From contig CAKMXJ010000009.1 of the NCBI GenBank assembly GCA_928724745.1, positions 1 through 64,000 of the forward strand: a DNA stretch of 64,000 nucleotides. The letters are read 5' to 3'. This document shows positions 33,259-43,901 of this stretch, piece by piece. Each line of letters begins with the position of its first letter. Positions within the stretch are counted from its first letter, which is position 1. A model generated the notes under the pieces. That model worked only from the letters and a program-made list of their open reading frames with translations, had not been told where the DNA came from and did no database searches. A program made the translations under genes and the position numbers. The DNA comes from Anthracocystis setariae (taxonomy: Eukaryota; Basidiomycota; Ustilaginomycetes; Ustilaginales; Ustilaginaceae).

Positions 33259-33380
33259 CCTGGTACCACGTCCCTGGCCTTGATACAGTTGCACAGCCAC
33301 GTTCCGAGGTTCTAAGACCCCAGGAGCGTAACATTACAATTGACCTCCCCGTTGCCATCAACGCGGAGACCCCAGCTACT

Positions 33381-36300
33381 ATGCAAACCCGTAGCCAGCA
33401 TCGTCCCGGCTCCCTGGACTCTGTTACGAGTTTGGGCAGCCCTACCCCTGAAAGTCCCGATTCGGGAGGCGACCCCGTCCAGGGGCTAGTTGCCGCCGTG
33501 CAGAGCCTAACCACCCTGGTCGGAGGATTGGCCGACCAGATCCGGCTGCTCAACAGCGGCCGAGCCCCTGACCCCGCCGTCCCGACCCCGGCAGAACCTA
33601 GCCTCCCGCCCATGGAGAATCCGGGAGACCTTTCTCCGGAACGCGAGACCTTGGGAGAAAAGTACGCCCGCGCTACTCGCCTTATGGGCAAGCGCGGGGC
33701 CAACCCCCAGCCGGTACCCCCGGGAGCTCCCGTCGTGGCTCCCAACTGGGACCTTGTGGAGGACTACTCCTCCCGGGTCAAGACCCCGGAGGTTAGCGTT
33801 GCCGCCCCTTCCTGGGACGGCAAGCGCGACGAGCTGGAGGCTTTCATCAAACAATGCACCCTCCATTTTGATCTTAACCCGGCACGTTTCCCCTCCGACC
33901 CCCGCCGGGTCTTATGGGCCCTCGCCCATATCTCGGGTGTACCCCGGGAGCGACTCCGCAACCTGCGCCAGGCCCGCCCGGAAATCAACCTGTTCCACAA
34001 ATGGGACACATTCTGTGCCAATCTTCGCCGCACCTATGGGGATCCTAACCCGGGACACACCGCCCGGGTCAAGCTCCAGCGGCTGCGCCAATTGGGAAGC
34101 GTTAGCGCTCACGCTGCCGAGTTCTTGGCCCTAGCCACTAAGGCTAACGCTACCGACAATCAGCAATTGCTGACGACCTTCCAGCTTAGCCTCCGGGAGA
34201 GCCTCCGGCAGAAGCTCCTCCACGTGGAGACCTACAATCTGCACGAGTACATTGACACCGCTATCCGAACCGAGCAGCGAATGTATGAGATCAGCCTGGT
34301 GACCCCGGGTCACTCGGACACCCCGGGTCGCCCGGAACGCCGTCCCGAAGTTCGGGGCGGCCGCTCACCCAATCCGACGGTACCCTGTCGCGAGCCCCCC
34401 AACAAGCGGGGTGATCCGCCCCGCCCCGGGTTGGCCAGCCGGGAACTTCCCGACAAGGTCCGCAAGTATCGTCGGGAAAACAACCTCTGCTACGGGTGCG
34501 GGGGCCCTCACGCAGTCCGGGACTGCCCCAAGGCCGCCCAGACTCGGCCCCTCCGGGCCAACGTGGCCATCCTGGACCCCGCCAACGGCGAGCTTCTGGT
34601 CCAACCCCTGGTCCCGGACGTCCCGGAGACCCGGTGGTCCGGTGAGGACGAAGCCACCCCTACCAACGGCGAGGATGACCTACCCGATGACCGCTCCGTC
34701 CTTTCCTATGATCCGGAGTGGGACCCCGAGTCCACCGACCACCCTCCGACTCTCCCGGTGAGGGCCAACATCGCCCAACTTCGCCAGGACCCGGGACTCG
34801 TGGATCTCAGGAGCCATGTAGCGGCCCTCATCCCCCCCGCCGAGCCGGTGATCAGCGGGGACACCATCCGGGTACACCGACACCCCAGCATCCCGGTGTA
34901 CGAGTGCTGGGTCACGCTGGCCGGGTGCCGTGCCCGGGCCCTAATCGACGGGGGCGCCACCGCTTCTTTTGTGGACAGGGCCATGCTGGATCGGGAGGTG
35001 GGCGTCCCGGAGGCCCTCCGGGCCCCGGTGCGTACAGCAACCTTCGATTCCCGCTCAGAGGATATCACCCACACTATCCGGGCATCGGTCAGCCTCGCGG
35101 GCGTCCCGGTTACCCCGAATCATCAATTCTACGTCGCACCCCGCATCTCTGATTATGATATCATCCTAGGAATGGATTGGATTGAAAAGACCGAACCGGT
35201 ACTCAATTATCAAACCCAAACCATGCACTTCCCGCTCCCGGGAGGAGGGGGTTACGCCACCACCCCAGTTCAACCCACCGGTCCTCCGCTGCTTACCAAT
35301 GGACAGGATCCCGTCCCGGGGGAGAACTGTTTTGCTATCCACCCCAGCTCTTTGGAGCCACCCCGGGCCCCAGGCCTCCCGGAAGAGTACCGGGACTTTT
35401 TGGACGTGTTCGATGAGGCCAACGCTGACGGGCTCCCGCCTCGCCGGCCCCACGACCACCAGATTAACCTCCTTCCCGGAGCTCAGATCCCACATGGCGC
35501 ACTATACTCCCTCTCCGGGAGAGAAATGGAGGAACTTAAGACCTATCTTGATAAGATGCTTGAGATAGGGTTCATCCGGCCGTCCAAGAGCCCGGCAGCC
35601 GCCCCTATCATCTTCGTCCCGAAGAAAGATGGCAAACTCCGCCTTTGCGTCGACTACCGGGCCCTCAACAGCATCACTGTCAAAGACAAGTACCCGATTC
35701 CCCTGATCTCCGAGCACCTGGACTGCCTCTCCCGGGCTAAGATTTACACGAAATTAGATCTTAAGGGGGCCTACAATCTTGTTTGCATCGCGGAGGGCGA
35801 CAAATGGAAAACAGCCTTCCGGACCAGGTACGGGAGCTACAAATACTTAGTTATGCCCTTTGGGCTATGTAACGCTCCGTCTACCTTCCAGCGTCTTATG
35901 AACCACGTTCTCCACGACCTCTTGGATGTCACCGTAATAGTGTATTTGGACGATATCCTCATATTTTCCGTCGACCCCGCAGAACACACCTCTCACGTCC
36001 GGGAGGTGTTGAGACGCCTCCGAGACCACAAGCTGTACTGTGCCCCGGAAAAATGTGACTTCAGGACCTCATCCGTCAAGTTCCTCGGGTACCGGGTCAG
36101 TCCCGGGGGGATCAGCATGGACCCCGGTAAAGTGGACGCGGTGACGTCCTGGCCAGAACCGGTCACCATCCGGGACATCCAGGTCTTCCTAGGATTTGCC
36201 AATTTCTATCGCCGCTTCATCCGGCACTACTCCCGGGTGGCGTCCCCGCTCACCGATCGGCTCAAGAACAAGGCCTCCGGTAAAATCAACTTGGAGCCCC

Positions 36301-38267
36301 GTGAGCGGGAAGCTTTCACCCGTCTCAAGGAAGCCTTCACTACCGCTCCAATCCTACAACACTTCGACCCCTCCCGGCTCACAGTGATCGAGACAGATGC
36401 TAGTGATTACGTCGTGGCTGCCGTACTCTCCCAGTGGCATGCCATCCCGGGAACCGACCCCGGGGCCGTACCCCGGCCCTCGACCCACCGGCTTCACCCG
36501 GTAGCCTATTGGTCGCGAAAGATGCAGCCCGCCGAGCGCAATTACGAAATACACGATAAGGAGCTCCTAGCAATCGTGGACGCGTTGCAGGAATGGAGAC
36601 ATTACCTCCACGGGCTCCAGGAGCCGTTTGAGGTGCTCACCGACCACCAGGCCCTCCAATATTTCCAAACAAAACGGCAACTTAACAGGCGGCAGGCCCG
36701 GTGGAGCATGGCTCTTGGGGAATTCACGTTTACCATTACGTACCGACCCGGGACCCAGGCAACCCGCCCGGACGCTCTGTCCCGGCGCCCCGATGGTCAT
36801 CCCAACACCACCACTACCAACCATCAGCATGACCCCGCTAACGTCGCGGTCCTCCTACCCCCTCACCTGTTCCAAGATTCCGGGCTGGCGGAACAACGAA
36901 CCCCGGCCGCGCACCGGATATCTGACGTAGCCCCGGACCCCGATCCCCTCCCGACCAGTCCCGTGTCCCCCGACGAAGTTAGACAAATCCTAGAACGCTA
37001 TCATGACCACCCAACGGCGGGACACCCGGGAGTGGCCGCGACCCTCGAATTAGTCCGCCGTCACCATTCCTGGTCGACCCTCAAGCAAGATGTCACGGAG
37101 TACGTCCGAACCTGCGGGGCCTGTAAGCGCGCTAAGGCACCCCGGCACAAGCCTTACGGACTGCTACTCCCGCTTGAGGCCCCGTCCCGGCCGTTCGGGA
37201 CCATCACCATGGACCATATCGAAGGTCTCCCGCCTTCCTGGGCGGGTGGCCTCACATTCGACTCCGTTCTTGTCGTCGTCGATCGCCTCACCAAATACTC
37301 GCTTTTCCTCCCGGCTCGCAAGTCCGATACGGCTAAGGACCTCGCCCACATGCTGTTCTCCCGTGTCTTTGCCTATTTTGGACTCCCGGACACCATCGTC
37401 TCGGACCGGGGGCGCACGTTTGTAGCATCCTTGTGGAAAGACATATTAGCCGCCCTCGGCACCACCCCGGCCCTCTCGACAGCCTATCATCCGCAAACCG
37501 ACGGCCAAACAGAGCATATCAACCAAAACTTAGAAGTTTTCCTCCGATTCTATGTTAACTACCAGCAAGACGACTGGGCTGCATGGCTGCCGTACGCCCA
37601 ACTTACGCTTAACAATAGGGTGTCAGCTACTACCGGACTCCCGGCCACCCTACCCCTATTTGGCTTCACTCCGCGAACCCTCCCCGGCTCCCCGGCCCTC
37701 TCCCCGGATGGTGCTCTGCCCTCCGACTCGTCCTTCCGGAAGCTCCTCAAACACTGCCAAGTCAACATCAACCACGCTGCCGGTATTATGTCACGATATG
37801 CGAACCGTTCCAGGATGGACCGGTCTTTTTCCGGGGGTGATATGGTGCTACTCCGCACCCGGCATCTCCGACAAGATCGACCGTCCCGGAAGTTAGGGAA
37901 CCCGCTAGCGGGACCGTTTCGTGTCCTCCAGGCGGTAGGCTCCCGGGCTTACAAGCTGGACCTCCCGCCTGCCTGGAAAATCCACCCGGTCTTTCATGTC
38001 AGCCTCCTGGAACCGCACTCCCCAGACACCCGGCCGTCCGAGCACGCCCCGACGTCCCGGCGCCTGGAGGACGACCGACAAGATTTTGAAGTGGAAGATA
38101 TCCTAGCTTCCCGGGAGACACGTCGAGGGCTACAATACCGGGTGAAGTGGGCGGGGTACACCCAACCTACCTGGGAGCCCGCGATTCACCTGGAAAACAG
38201 CCAAGAACTGCTCCAGGAATTCCATCAGCGGCGGCCCGGGAGCCAGGTTAACTCCCAGGACTGCTGA
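33381..38267 (+). CDS. Ty3 Gag-Pol polyprotein with chromodomain, intact
   Basis: A single 1628-residue frame carries all retrotransposon functions. In order: Gag (about 1-350, Pro-rich start then capsid-like helices), a CCHC zinc knuckle CYGCGGPHAVRDC at about 370, an aspartic protease with ALIDGGATASF (Asp near 523, DGG in place of the usual DSG or DTG), reverse transcriptase with YLDD at 855-858, RNase H with ETDAS at about 1004, an integrase with an HHCC zinc region near 1215-1260 and a DDE core (MDHIEGLP, SDRGRTF, HPQTDGQTEHINQNLE), and a C-terminal chromodomain from about 1568 (DFEVEDILASRETR ... VKWAGY ... TWEP). The chromodomain places it among chromoviruses, which target heterochromatin. 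No Gag/Pol frameshift separates the parts. The frame is uninterrupted, so it may be competent, but the right LTR is damaged. Confidence 0.92.
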   Translation: MQTRSQHRPGSLDSVTSLGSPTPESPDSGGDPVQGLVAAVQSLTTLVGGLADQIRLLNSGRAPDPAVPTPAEPSLPPMENPGDLSPERETLGEKYARATRLMGKRGANPQPVPPGAPVVAPNWDLVEDYSSRVKTPEVSVAAPSWDGKRDELEAFIKQCTLHFDLNPARFPSDPRRVLWALAHISGVPRERLRNLRQARPEINLFHKWDTFCANLRRTYGDPNPGHTARVKLQRLRQLGSVSAHAAEFLALATKANATDNQQLLTTFQLSLRESLRQKLLHVETYNLHEYIDTAIRTEQRMYEISLVTPGHSDTPGRPERRPEVRGGRSPNPTVPCREPPNKRGDPPRPGLASRELPDKVRKYRRENNLCYGCGGPHAVRDCPKAAQTRPLRANVAILDPANGELLVQPLVPDVPETRWSGEDEATPTNGEDDLPDDRSVLSYDPEWDPESTDHPPTLPVRANIAQLRQDPGLVDLRSHVAALIPPAEPVISGDTIRVHRHPSIPVYECWVTLAGCRARALIDGGATASFVDRAMLDREVGVPEALRAPVRTATFDSRSEDITHTIRASVSLAGVPVTPNHQFYVAPRISDYDIILGMDWIEKTEPVLNYQTQTMHFPLPGGGGYATTPVQPTGPPLLTNGQDPVPGENCFAIHPSSLEPPRAPGLPEEYRDFLDVFDEANADGLPPRRPHDHQINLLPGAQIPHGALYSLSGREMEELKTYLDKMLEIGFIRPSKSPAAAPIIFVPKKDGKLRLCVDYRALNSITVKDKYPIPLISEHLDCLSRAKIYTKLDLKGAYNLVCIAEGDKWKTAFRTRYGSYKYLVMPFGLCNAPSTFQRLMNHVLHDLLDVTVIVYLDDILIFSVDPAEHTSHVREVLRRLRDHKLYCAPEKCDFRTSSVKFLGYRVSPGGISMDPGKVDAVTSWPEPVTIRDIQVFLGFANFYRRFIRHYSRVASPLTDRLKNKASGKINLEPREREAFTRLKEAFTTAPILQHFDPSRLTVIETDASDYVVAAVLSQWHAIPGTDPGAVPRPSTHRLHPVAYWSRKMQPAERNYEIHDKELLAIVDALQEWRHYLHGLQEPFEVLTDHQALQYFQTKRQLNRRQARWSMALGEFTFTITYRPGTQATRPDALSRRPDGHPNTTTTNHQHDPANVAVLLPPHLFQDSGLAEQRTPAAHRISDVAPDPDPLPTSPVSPDEVRQILERYHDHPTAGHPGVAATLELVRRHHSWSTLKQDVTEYVRTCGACKRAKAPRHKPYGLLLPLEAPSRPFGTITMDHIEGLPPSWAGGLTFDSVLVVVDRLTKYSLFLPARKSDTAKDLAHMLFSRVFAYFGLPDTIVSDRGRTFVASLWKDILAALGTTPALSTAYHPQTDGQTEHINQNLEVFLRFYVNYQQDDWAAWLPYAQLTLNNRVSATTGLPATLPLFGFTPRTLPGSPALSPDGALPSDSSFRKLLKHCQVNINHAAGIMSRYANRSRMDRSFSGGDMVLLRTRHLRQDRPSRKLGNPLAGPFRVLQAVGSRAYKLDLPPAWKIHPVFHVSLLEPHSPDTRPSEHAPTSRRLEDDRQDFEVEDILASRETRRGLQYRVKWAGYTQPTWEPAIHLENSQELLQEFHQRRPGSQVNSQDC

Positions 38268-38586
38268 CTCCCGGTCGCCATCGCGCAGTCCCGGTTGGAC
38301 AGGCCGGCACGGTGTCGGTTACTACCGCAACCCCCCCCCCGAGGTAACCCGCGGACGGGGCGCGACTACTCACCTCGACCCGGGACGCGGGGTACTTGTC
38401 GGAAACAGCTCATCCCGACAGACGTGTTGCGTCCAGGGTTATTTCCCGACCCCCCATTCTCAGCCGAAGGACAGAACACTCCTCAACCACACACACACAC
38501 AGCACTCAGGGTTCGGGGACAAATACATTTTCATTCCCGGGGTCCTAATGACCCCGGACACACTACAAGACCACGCTCCCGGGAGC

Positions 38587-40518
38587 CTAACGACGCCCCC
38601 TACGAGAAGGAGTGCGGGGACGGGACTCGTACACATCCGAGTCCACCATCACCACATCCTCGTTGGAGTCCTCCCCGGACTCCCGGCTGCGGCCCTCAGC
38701 CCCCAAGGACTCCTCGTCGCGGGAGTCGTCCCGGGAGCCTTCCTGGGAGCTGCCACGGCGGCGGGGGCGGATGGGAGCCCGCATGTCCCTCACCACCGCC
38801 TGAGCGCGGCGACGCTGGGCACGCCTCTCCGGCTCGGGAGAGGCGGGGCGAAGCCCACTCAACGGGAGGCGCTTCCCCCCGGCCTGAAAGCTCCCCGGGG
38901 GGCGCTTTCCTCCCGTCTGGGAGCCCCCAGGCAAACGCTTCCCCCCGGTTTGGGAACGAGACCCTCCAGCCCGGGGGGGCCTTTCCCGCGTCGGGGTCCC
39001 GGGGCGCTGCCTTTTTGCGCGCGCCAACTCCGGGGTCGCCGGAGCATAACCCGGGGGAGAGGACCCCCGGGGGCGGGACGGCCCAGCCTCAGCATTGGGG
39101 CGGGGAGCGGCCGCCATGCAAGCGGGAGCGGCGGCGGGGGCAGGGGCGGGAGCAGGGGCAGGGGCGGGGGCGACCGGGGGCGGGGGAGGCGGCGGGACGC
39201 CCAGCTCCTGAGTAATGCCTCCAAAGGCATGACTCACACCCTCCACGTAACGGAGGATGTTCTCGTCCCGGTACGACCAGGCGAGACGGCGCTCCGCGCC
39301 CACGGCAGCGGTCCGGCGCAAGACTTGCACCAGCGCGGCGATGACGCCCGCTGCGTGCGAGGCGGCCTCCCGGGCCCCGGCCATATGCTGCTCCCCGGGA
39401 GCATCGAAAGGGCACATCTGGCGGAGGGCCAGAGGTGCGTCGTGCACGAGGGTGGTCTGTTTCCACCCCCGCTGGCCCCGGGGAGGCCGGGAGCTCGGGG
39501 CATTGCCGCCAGCGCCGGAGGACGCCCCAGCGGGAGACTCGGGAGCCCGGGGTCTACTCCCCGCCTTGGCTTGCCTCCGAGCCTCATACTGAGCACGCGC
39601 TGGGGCGTACTCGGCCGCCAGGTACTCCGGGAGGTCAGCCGCGGAGAACGAGGTAAAAGGCATCCCGGGGTTAGGACGTTGTCCCCGGGATCGGAGGATA
39701 AGGTAAGCCTCCATCAGGAAGCCACCCTCCTGGCGCCCCGTAATGTCCGGGACGCGACCTTGCCAGTTGCAGGGATACCCCACGGCATGGCACCTCTCAC
39801 ACGCGGCAGGCTGACCGTCCCGGGGGTCTCCCGGACCCCCGACGTCCCGGTGAGCAAAACCCAGGGAGCACTGCGGGTGGGGCTTTTTCTTGCTGTTGGC
39901 GCAAGACCAACAGTGCCCGTACCCCTCGGAAGCGGGAGGGGTACCCCGTGCTCGAACCTCCCGGACCAACTCCGCCAGTCTCCCGGGATCCCCAATTGGT
40001 ACGCCAGCCCCGGGAGTCGGGGCGGCCACGTTCGAGAATCCGGGGGTGACCCCACTGGGGGGAGCCACCGCGGTGCTGGCATCCTGGCCCGGGAGCCCGG
40101 GAGCATGCTGCCCATCTTCCCGGCGCGGAGATGTGTCCCGCGACGGGGACTCGTCCACGACCCTGGAAGCCGGGATCAAATCGGCTCCAGCTTCCCCGCC
40201 CTCCCGAGCAGGGGACTCGTCCGCATACAGGGAGACCACGTCTCCCTCTTGGGCCACGTATCGGCCCGACTCGTCCACGACCTCCGGGGCACTCACTCCC
40301 CGGGACTCGTCCACAACCTCCGGGGCACTAACACCCCGGGACTCGTCCACAGCCATTACATTTTCGGGGGCGGGGGCAGAGCCTCCCGCGACCCCAGAGT
40401 CGGGACCACCGCGCCGGGTGGAAGATCGTGTTGCTGCGTTCAAATGAGAAAGGCAAAAGATGTCAGTGATCAGTCCCTGCCTCGTACCTTGGGTCCCGGA
40501 ACAGTACTTACTACGCAT
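38587..40518 (-). CDS. Antisense gene of Ty3 element 1, Cys-rich proline/arginine-rich protein
   Basis: Between pol and the right LTR a minus-strand frame of about 640 residues is open. The reverse strand has a GT-AG intron at 40434-40511: exon 1 ATGCGTA joins a frame reading MRTTRSSTRRGG, which supports real expression from this strand. The protein has repeated VDESRGVSAPEV units near the start, then a Cys cluster CWSCANSKKK...CSLGF...CERCHAVGYPCNW resembling a zinc-binding motif, a Pro/Ala tract (repeated AP), repeated SQTGGKR units and a basic/acidic tail. I know no function; a nucleic-acid-binding or Gag-like helper is possible. An opposite-strand frame of similar length is open only because the region is GC-rich. 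The other Ty3 element in this window has an equivalent gene in the same relative place. Confidence 0.65.
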   Translation of the reverse strand: MRSKYCSGTQGTRQGLITDIFCLSHLNAATRSSTRRGGPDSGVAGGSAPAPENVMAVDESRGVSAPEVVDESRGVSAPEVVDESGRYVAQEGDVVSLYADESPAREGGEAGADLIPASRVVDESPSRDTSPRREDGQHAPGLPGQDASTAVAPPSGVTPGFSNVAAPTPGAGVPIGDPGRLAELVREVRARGTPPASEGYGHCWSCANSKKKPHPQCSLGFAHRDVGGPGDPRDGQPAACERCHAVGYPCNWQGRVPDITGRQEGGFLMEAYLILRSRGQRPNPGMPFTSFSAADLPEYLAAEYAPARAQYEARRQAKAGSRPRAPESPAGASSGAGGNAPSSRPPRGQRGWKQTTLVHDAPLALRQMCPFDAPGEQHMAGAREAASHAAGVIAALVQVLRRTAAVGAERRLAWSYRDENILRYVEGVSHAFGGITQELGVPPPPPPPVAPAPAPAPAPAPAAAPACMAAAPRPNAEAGPSRPRGSSPPGYAPATPELARAKRQRPGTPTRERPPRAGGSRSQTGGKRLPGGSQTGGKRPPGSFQAGGKRLPLSGLRPASPEPERRAQRRRAQAVVRDMRAPIRPRRRGSSQEGSRDDSRDEESLGAEGRSRESGEDSNEDVVMVDSDVYESRPRTPSRRGRR

Positions 40519-40801
40519 AGTCTTGATGTACGTTACCGAGCGTTAGAACGTAGGATGTGGAAGAAGGGAAAGAACCAGGAACGGGAGCGAGGCGAGTTTT
40601 ATATACAGAGGAGGGGTTAGCGCTCAGCCCGCTGCGCCACCCCGCTGCGCACGCCCCGCCAGGTACACAAAGCGCCCGTTCCTGACCCCTTTGTTTGCGG
40701 AGCGGGTTACGTGTGGTGGGGCCGGGGCCCCCGCGTGGTTCCTAAGATCCGGGAGCGCGCAAGTGGCCACGGGGACGTCGGCCATCCCGGGGGGGGGGTA
40801 A

Positions 40802-41031
40802 TGTTACAAACATCAGCGCCGGAAAGGAATATAGCAGTGTGACAAGCGGGAGGAGGCTTTCCCGATCCAGGTCAGGAATTGGGGTCCAGGGTGGGACTGC
40901 GGCAATCTCCGGGAGGGGCTCCCGGAAGTCATACCAAAGATCCCCCCTGCAACTAACTCATGTTCAGGCGTCGATTGTATTTTAGCTTACTCACTCTAGT
41001 AGGTGGAAATATCAGACCTTCTCCCGATCTC
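40802..41031 (+). repeat. Right LTR of Ty3 element 1, truncated
   Basis: It starts TGTTACAAACATC right after a G-rich polypurine tract. Its first 150 bp differ from the left LTR, but from about 40975 (CGTCGATTGTATTTTAGC to CCCGATCTC) it matches almost base for base. It stops at 41031 where element A begins, losing the LTR end. Confidence 0.75.
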
Positions 41032-43901
41032 TTACAAGGGGATCTTGTGGTAGGGCTGAAGACATAACACCCCCTTCTCTGTGCATTACTGGATAGTGCT
41101 AGGTGAGTTTGGCTGAAGTCATTAAGTGGCCCTACGCAAGTTGACTATAAAAACAGGTCAGGGCGGGTCACCGAAAGTAGGGTCGGGACCCCGGGTCGAG
41201 GTAGGGTCTGAGAACTTTTTTTGGATTTTGAGGGATCTGATGCCGCAGGAAGGTGCGTAATGGTGAAATAGGAATGTATGCAAGAAAGCAGGGATGGGGA
41301 ATGCATACTGAGGGTGTAGGGGCAGCAGAAGTTGAAAAACGGCCAAATCCAAAGGGGGGACCATGGGAGCATTTTGTGGACCAAAAAAGTGGCTTGGATG
41401 GACTGCATCTCTTAATGACATACATGTCAAATGGTGCCAAATGGCTGTATCTGCAAGGTCAATGCTGTACCGGTTGCGGTTGCAGCTGGGTAGGGTGAAA
41501 CGTGTCGGCCAGGCCCTACCCCCGTAGGGTTGGACTCTTCTGGCATAATAAGTGGCCATTTTTTGATGTGCGCTGGGGTTCTCTGGCATGCAGGAGCCAT
41601 ATCAGACACTATCTAAGCAAGTTGTCTTCCAGGCCCTAGGGCTAAAATTTTTTGGGACCTGAACCTAGCCCTAGCCCTACCCTGGTCAGGTAGGGCCGAC
41701 CTGAACTTGTATATTGAGACACTGCTGTTTAATGTGCGGTGAGGCTCTCACACCTTCTAAAGATGATTCAACCACTTTGCAGGTCTGTCTGCCTCTTTTG
41801 GTCAGTCACCGGTAGGGCCACCAAACACCACAGACAGGAAGGTGTAGACGTGTATACTATTATGTATTGGAGCGACTATTTACATGGTCTAGGGGAAAAA
41901 ACCCAGTGGGAAAAAAGTGCCCTAGACCCCACAACTATTTACATACGGAACACAGAACTTGGAACTTGGAACAGATCAGGGGAACAGGAGCTCATAATGC
42001 TGGGACTTGGCCAGGTGAAACAGGCCATAGTGGGGTCCCTCTGCATTGTGAGGGTAGATGGTGCCATGGCTGTCACCGGTCTGAGGGTCTATGCCAGAGT
42101 AGACCATGATTGAGATGCTGAATGCCTGCGCAATGGCCATGAGCATGATCTCGTCACCCCATGTTCCTGGCTTGGCCATGTTAGCCAGGTATGTGGCAGC
42201 GGAGAGATGCCCATCGCCCTGGGCCGCAAATGCCAGCAGGATGTCAGGATTCCGCTGCAGCCAGTGGATTGCTTTTGTCCTGACCATCATATGCTGGTCT
42301 TGGTTGCCTGTCAGGTGGTATGCCATGGCCCTGAACATGCAGTTGCCATCCCTGCCAATGATGTTGCTGACCTTCAGACCATACAGGTTGCGAAGCGTAG
42401 CAGCCAGTACAGTGACTCTGTCAACAGCATGGAGGCTGGGCTTGCTCTGCAGTGGCTGATGGGAGGGCAGGGTGACTGCTGGTGATACCACCAGCTCAGC
42501 CACAAAGGGGTTGGGTGTCTCCCTGCATCTGCGGTCTGGGCTGGAGACCAGCTCTGCATCAAGCTCATCCAAGATGGCCTGAATGCTAGCGCTGGTCTCT
42601 GCGCTGCTGCTCCTAACCACAGCAGGGGCTGGCAATGCTGCTGGGAGGAGCACCACCGCATCTGTGCCATGCGTGTGCAGCTCCACCGTTGGTGCTGCCA
42701 CTGCAGGAGAGAGACGCCTACGCAGACGGTTGCTCTGACGGCGTGGACCATGCAGAGGATGGACAGGAGCCTGGTCAGCTGAGGAATCAGAGTTGCTGCC
42801 AAGGTCAGGCATGTCGACATCCTCCTCCTCTGTAGTGACTGCCTCCATTGCTGCTGCCTCTGGCTCTGGCACTGGCTCTGGACCCAGGTCTACCGTCAGA
42901 CGGCCTTGATCAAGCAGCTGGCCAAAGTACTCTCGAGCCTGCTCTTGATTGAGGCGTGCCTTGCAGCCAGTGCACTGCAGGCGGAACTGACGGCGCCCAC
43001 CTTGGTTGTACAGTGCTGGCGCTGGCTTCTGACACTTGGGACACGGTGTCTGACCTTTGATCTGGCCAAAGAAGCTACGCAGAGCATCCATGGTGCGCAG
43101 ACGGCGCTTCAGGAGAGCCTTGGATGGCTGACGGCGCTCCTCAGCCTGTGTTTCCATCTCCACATCATTGCTGGTGATCACTGGTGCTTCTCCTTGAGAG
43201 TGGAGCCACCAGGCAGCTGGATGATCCCAGCGTGTTGGCTCAAAGCGTCCAGTATGCCAACCCAGCGCATTGAAGAGGTCAATGATGATCTGCTGGGAGT
43301 CAGGGTGAGGAGAGCGGCTGTTATTGCCAGAGAACACCTGTTGCTCATCTGCTTTGGCCAGCAGATCACGCAGGTTCTTGATGTAGTCCTCCTTGTTGAT
43401 CTTGATGCTCCGTATCTTGTACAGCTCCATTGCCTCAACCCGTGGCGTCATGTACTGGGTTATATTGAGCACAGGAGTAGCCGTGATGTTGCGTACAGCA
43501 AGGCTGAGGGTTGGGCTGGTGATCGTAGCCTCAACCCGTATGCCACCAAGCTGTTGGCTTGATAGCTTCTCCATGTGCGCCAGATGGCCAAGCAGGGTTG
43601 CTCTCCGCTTCTTGCAGATGTAGATTGACTTTGGCTTGTTGAGCATGTGGTTGCCAGCCTGTGCCTTGATCTGGTGGACGATGCGTGGATAGATCTTCAC
43701 CCGATATGTCTCACCACCGTACTGGACTGGCATCTGGACACCGCCAAAGCCCTGGCCCACCGGTGTGAGGATGGGATACTGCTGGAGGCCAGGGATGCTG
43801 TCATGTCGGTTGGTCACAAGCCAGATGTTCTGGCTGGGCCAGTTACATGCCAGGTCAAAGGTATTGAGGTCCGACATTGGGTGTTGAGGGTTGCCAAGGG
43901 T
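41032..43901 (-). mobile_element. OTU element copy A, truncated at its right (5') end
   Basis: The copy begins with the exact terminus TTACAAGGGGATCTTGTGG at 41032, joined to a broken Ty3 LTR, and matches copies B, C and D closely along its length. Similarity to C and D stops at about 43901 (GGTTGCCAAGG). On the minus strand it reads 5' end at right, 3' end at left. The first 940 bp (41032-41975) are the 3' untranslated part, rich in CCCTA/TAGGG motifs, and the rest encodes the OTU protein. The terminus can form a small hairpin, ACAAG-CTTGT. Confidence 0.85.

Larger units (their letters stand above)
32976..41031 (+). mobile_element. Ty3 chromovirus retrotransposon (element 1), right LTR truncated
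   Basis: The element runs from a left LTR starting TGTTATGATTGGG, through a primer-site candidate TGGTACCACG at about 33261, an intact Gag-Pol gene, an antisense gene, a G-rich polypurine tract ending GGGGGGGTAA, and a right LTR starting TGTTAC at 40802. The right LTR is cut at 41031, exactly where the OTU element A begins (TTACAAGGGG). The first base pairs of the two LTRs differ strongly while their ends match. Confidence 0.88.

Noticed and set aside
38548..40620. A 690-codon + strand frame opposite the antisense gene of Ty3 element 1
   Set aside because: Its translation is low complexity and Gly/Pro/Arg-rich. The minus strand has a proper intron and a Cys cluster also found in element 3, so that strand is preferred.
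41158..41589. A 143-codon minus-strand frame repeated in all four OTU element copies
   Set aside because: It lies in the 3' untranslated region, is open in overlapping frames on both strands and shows no domain; its conservation is that of the whole young element.
42906..43562. Plus-strand frames opposite the OTU gene (for example 218 and 238 codons)
   Set aside because: They are shadows of the OTU protein gene and read across its frameshift difference without any conserved motif.
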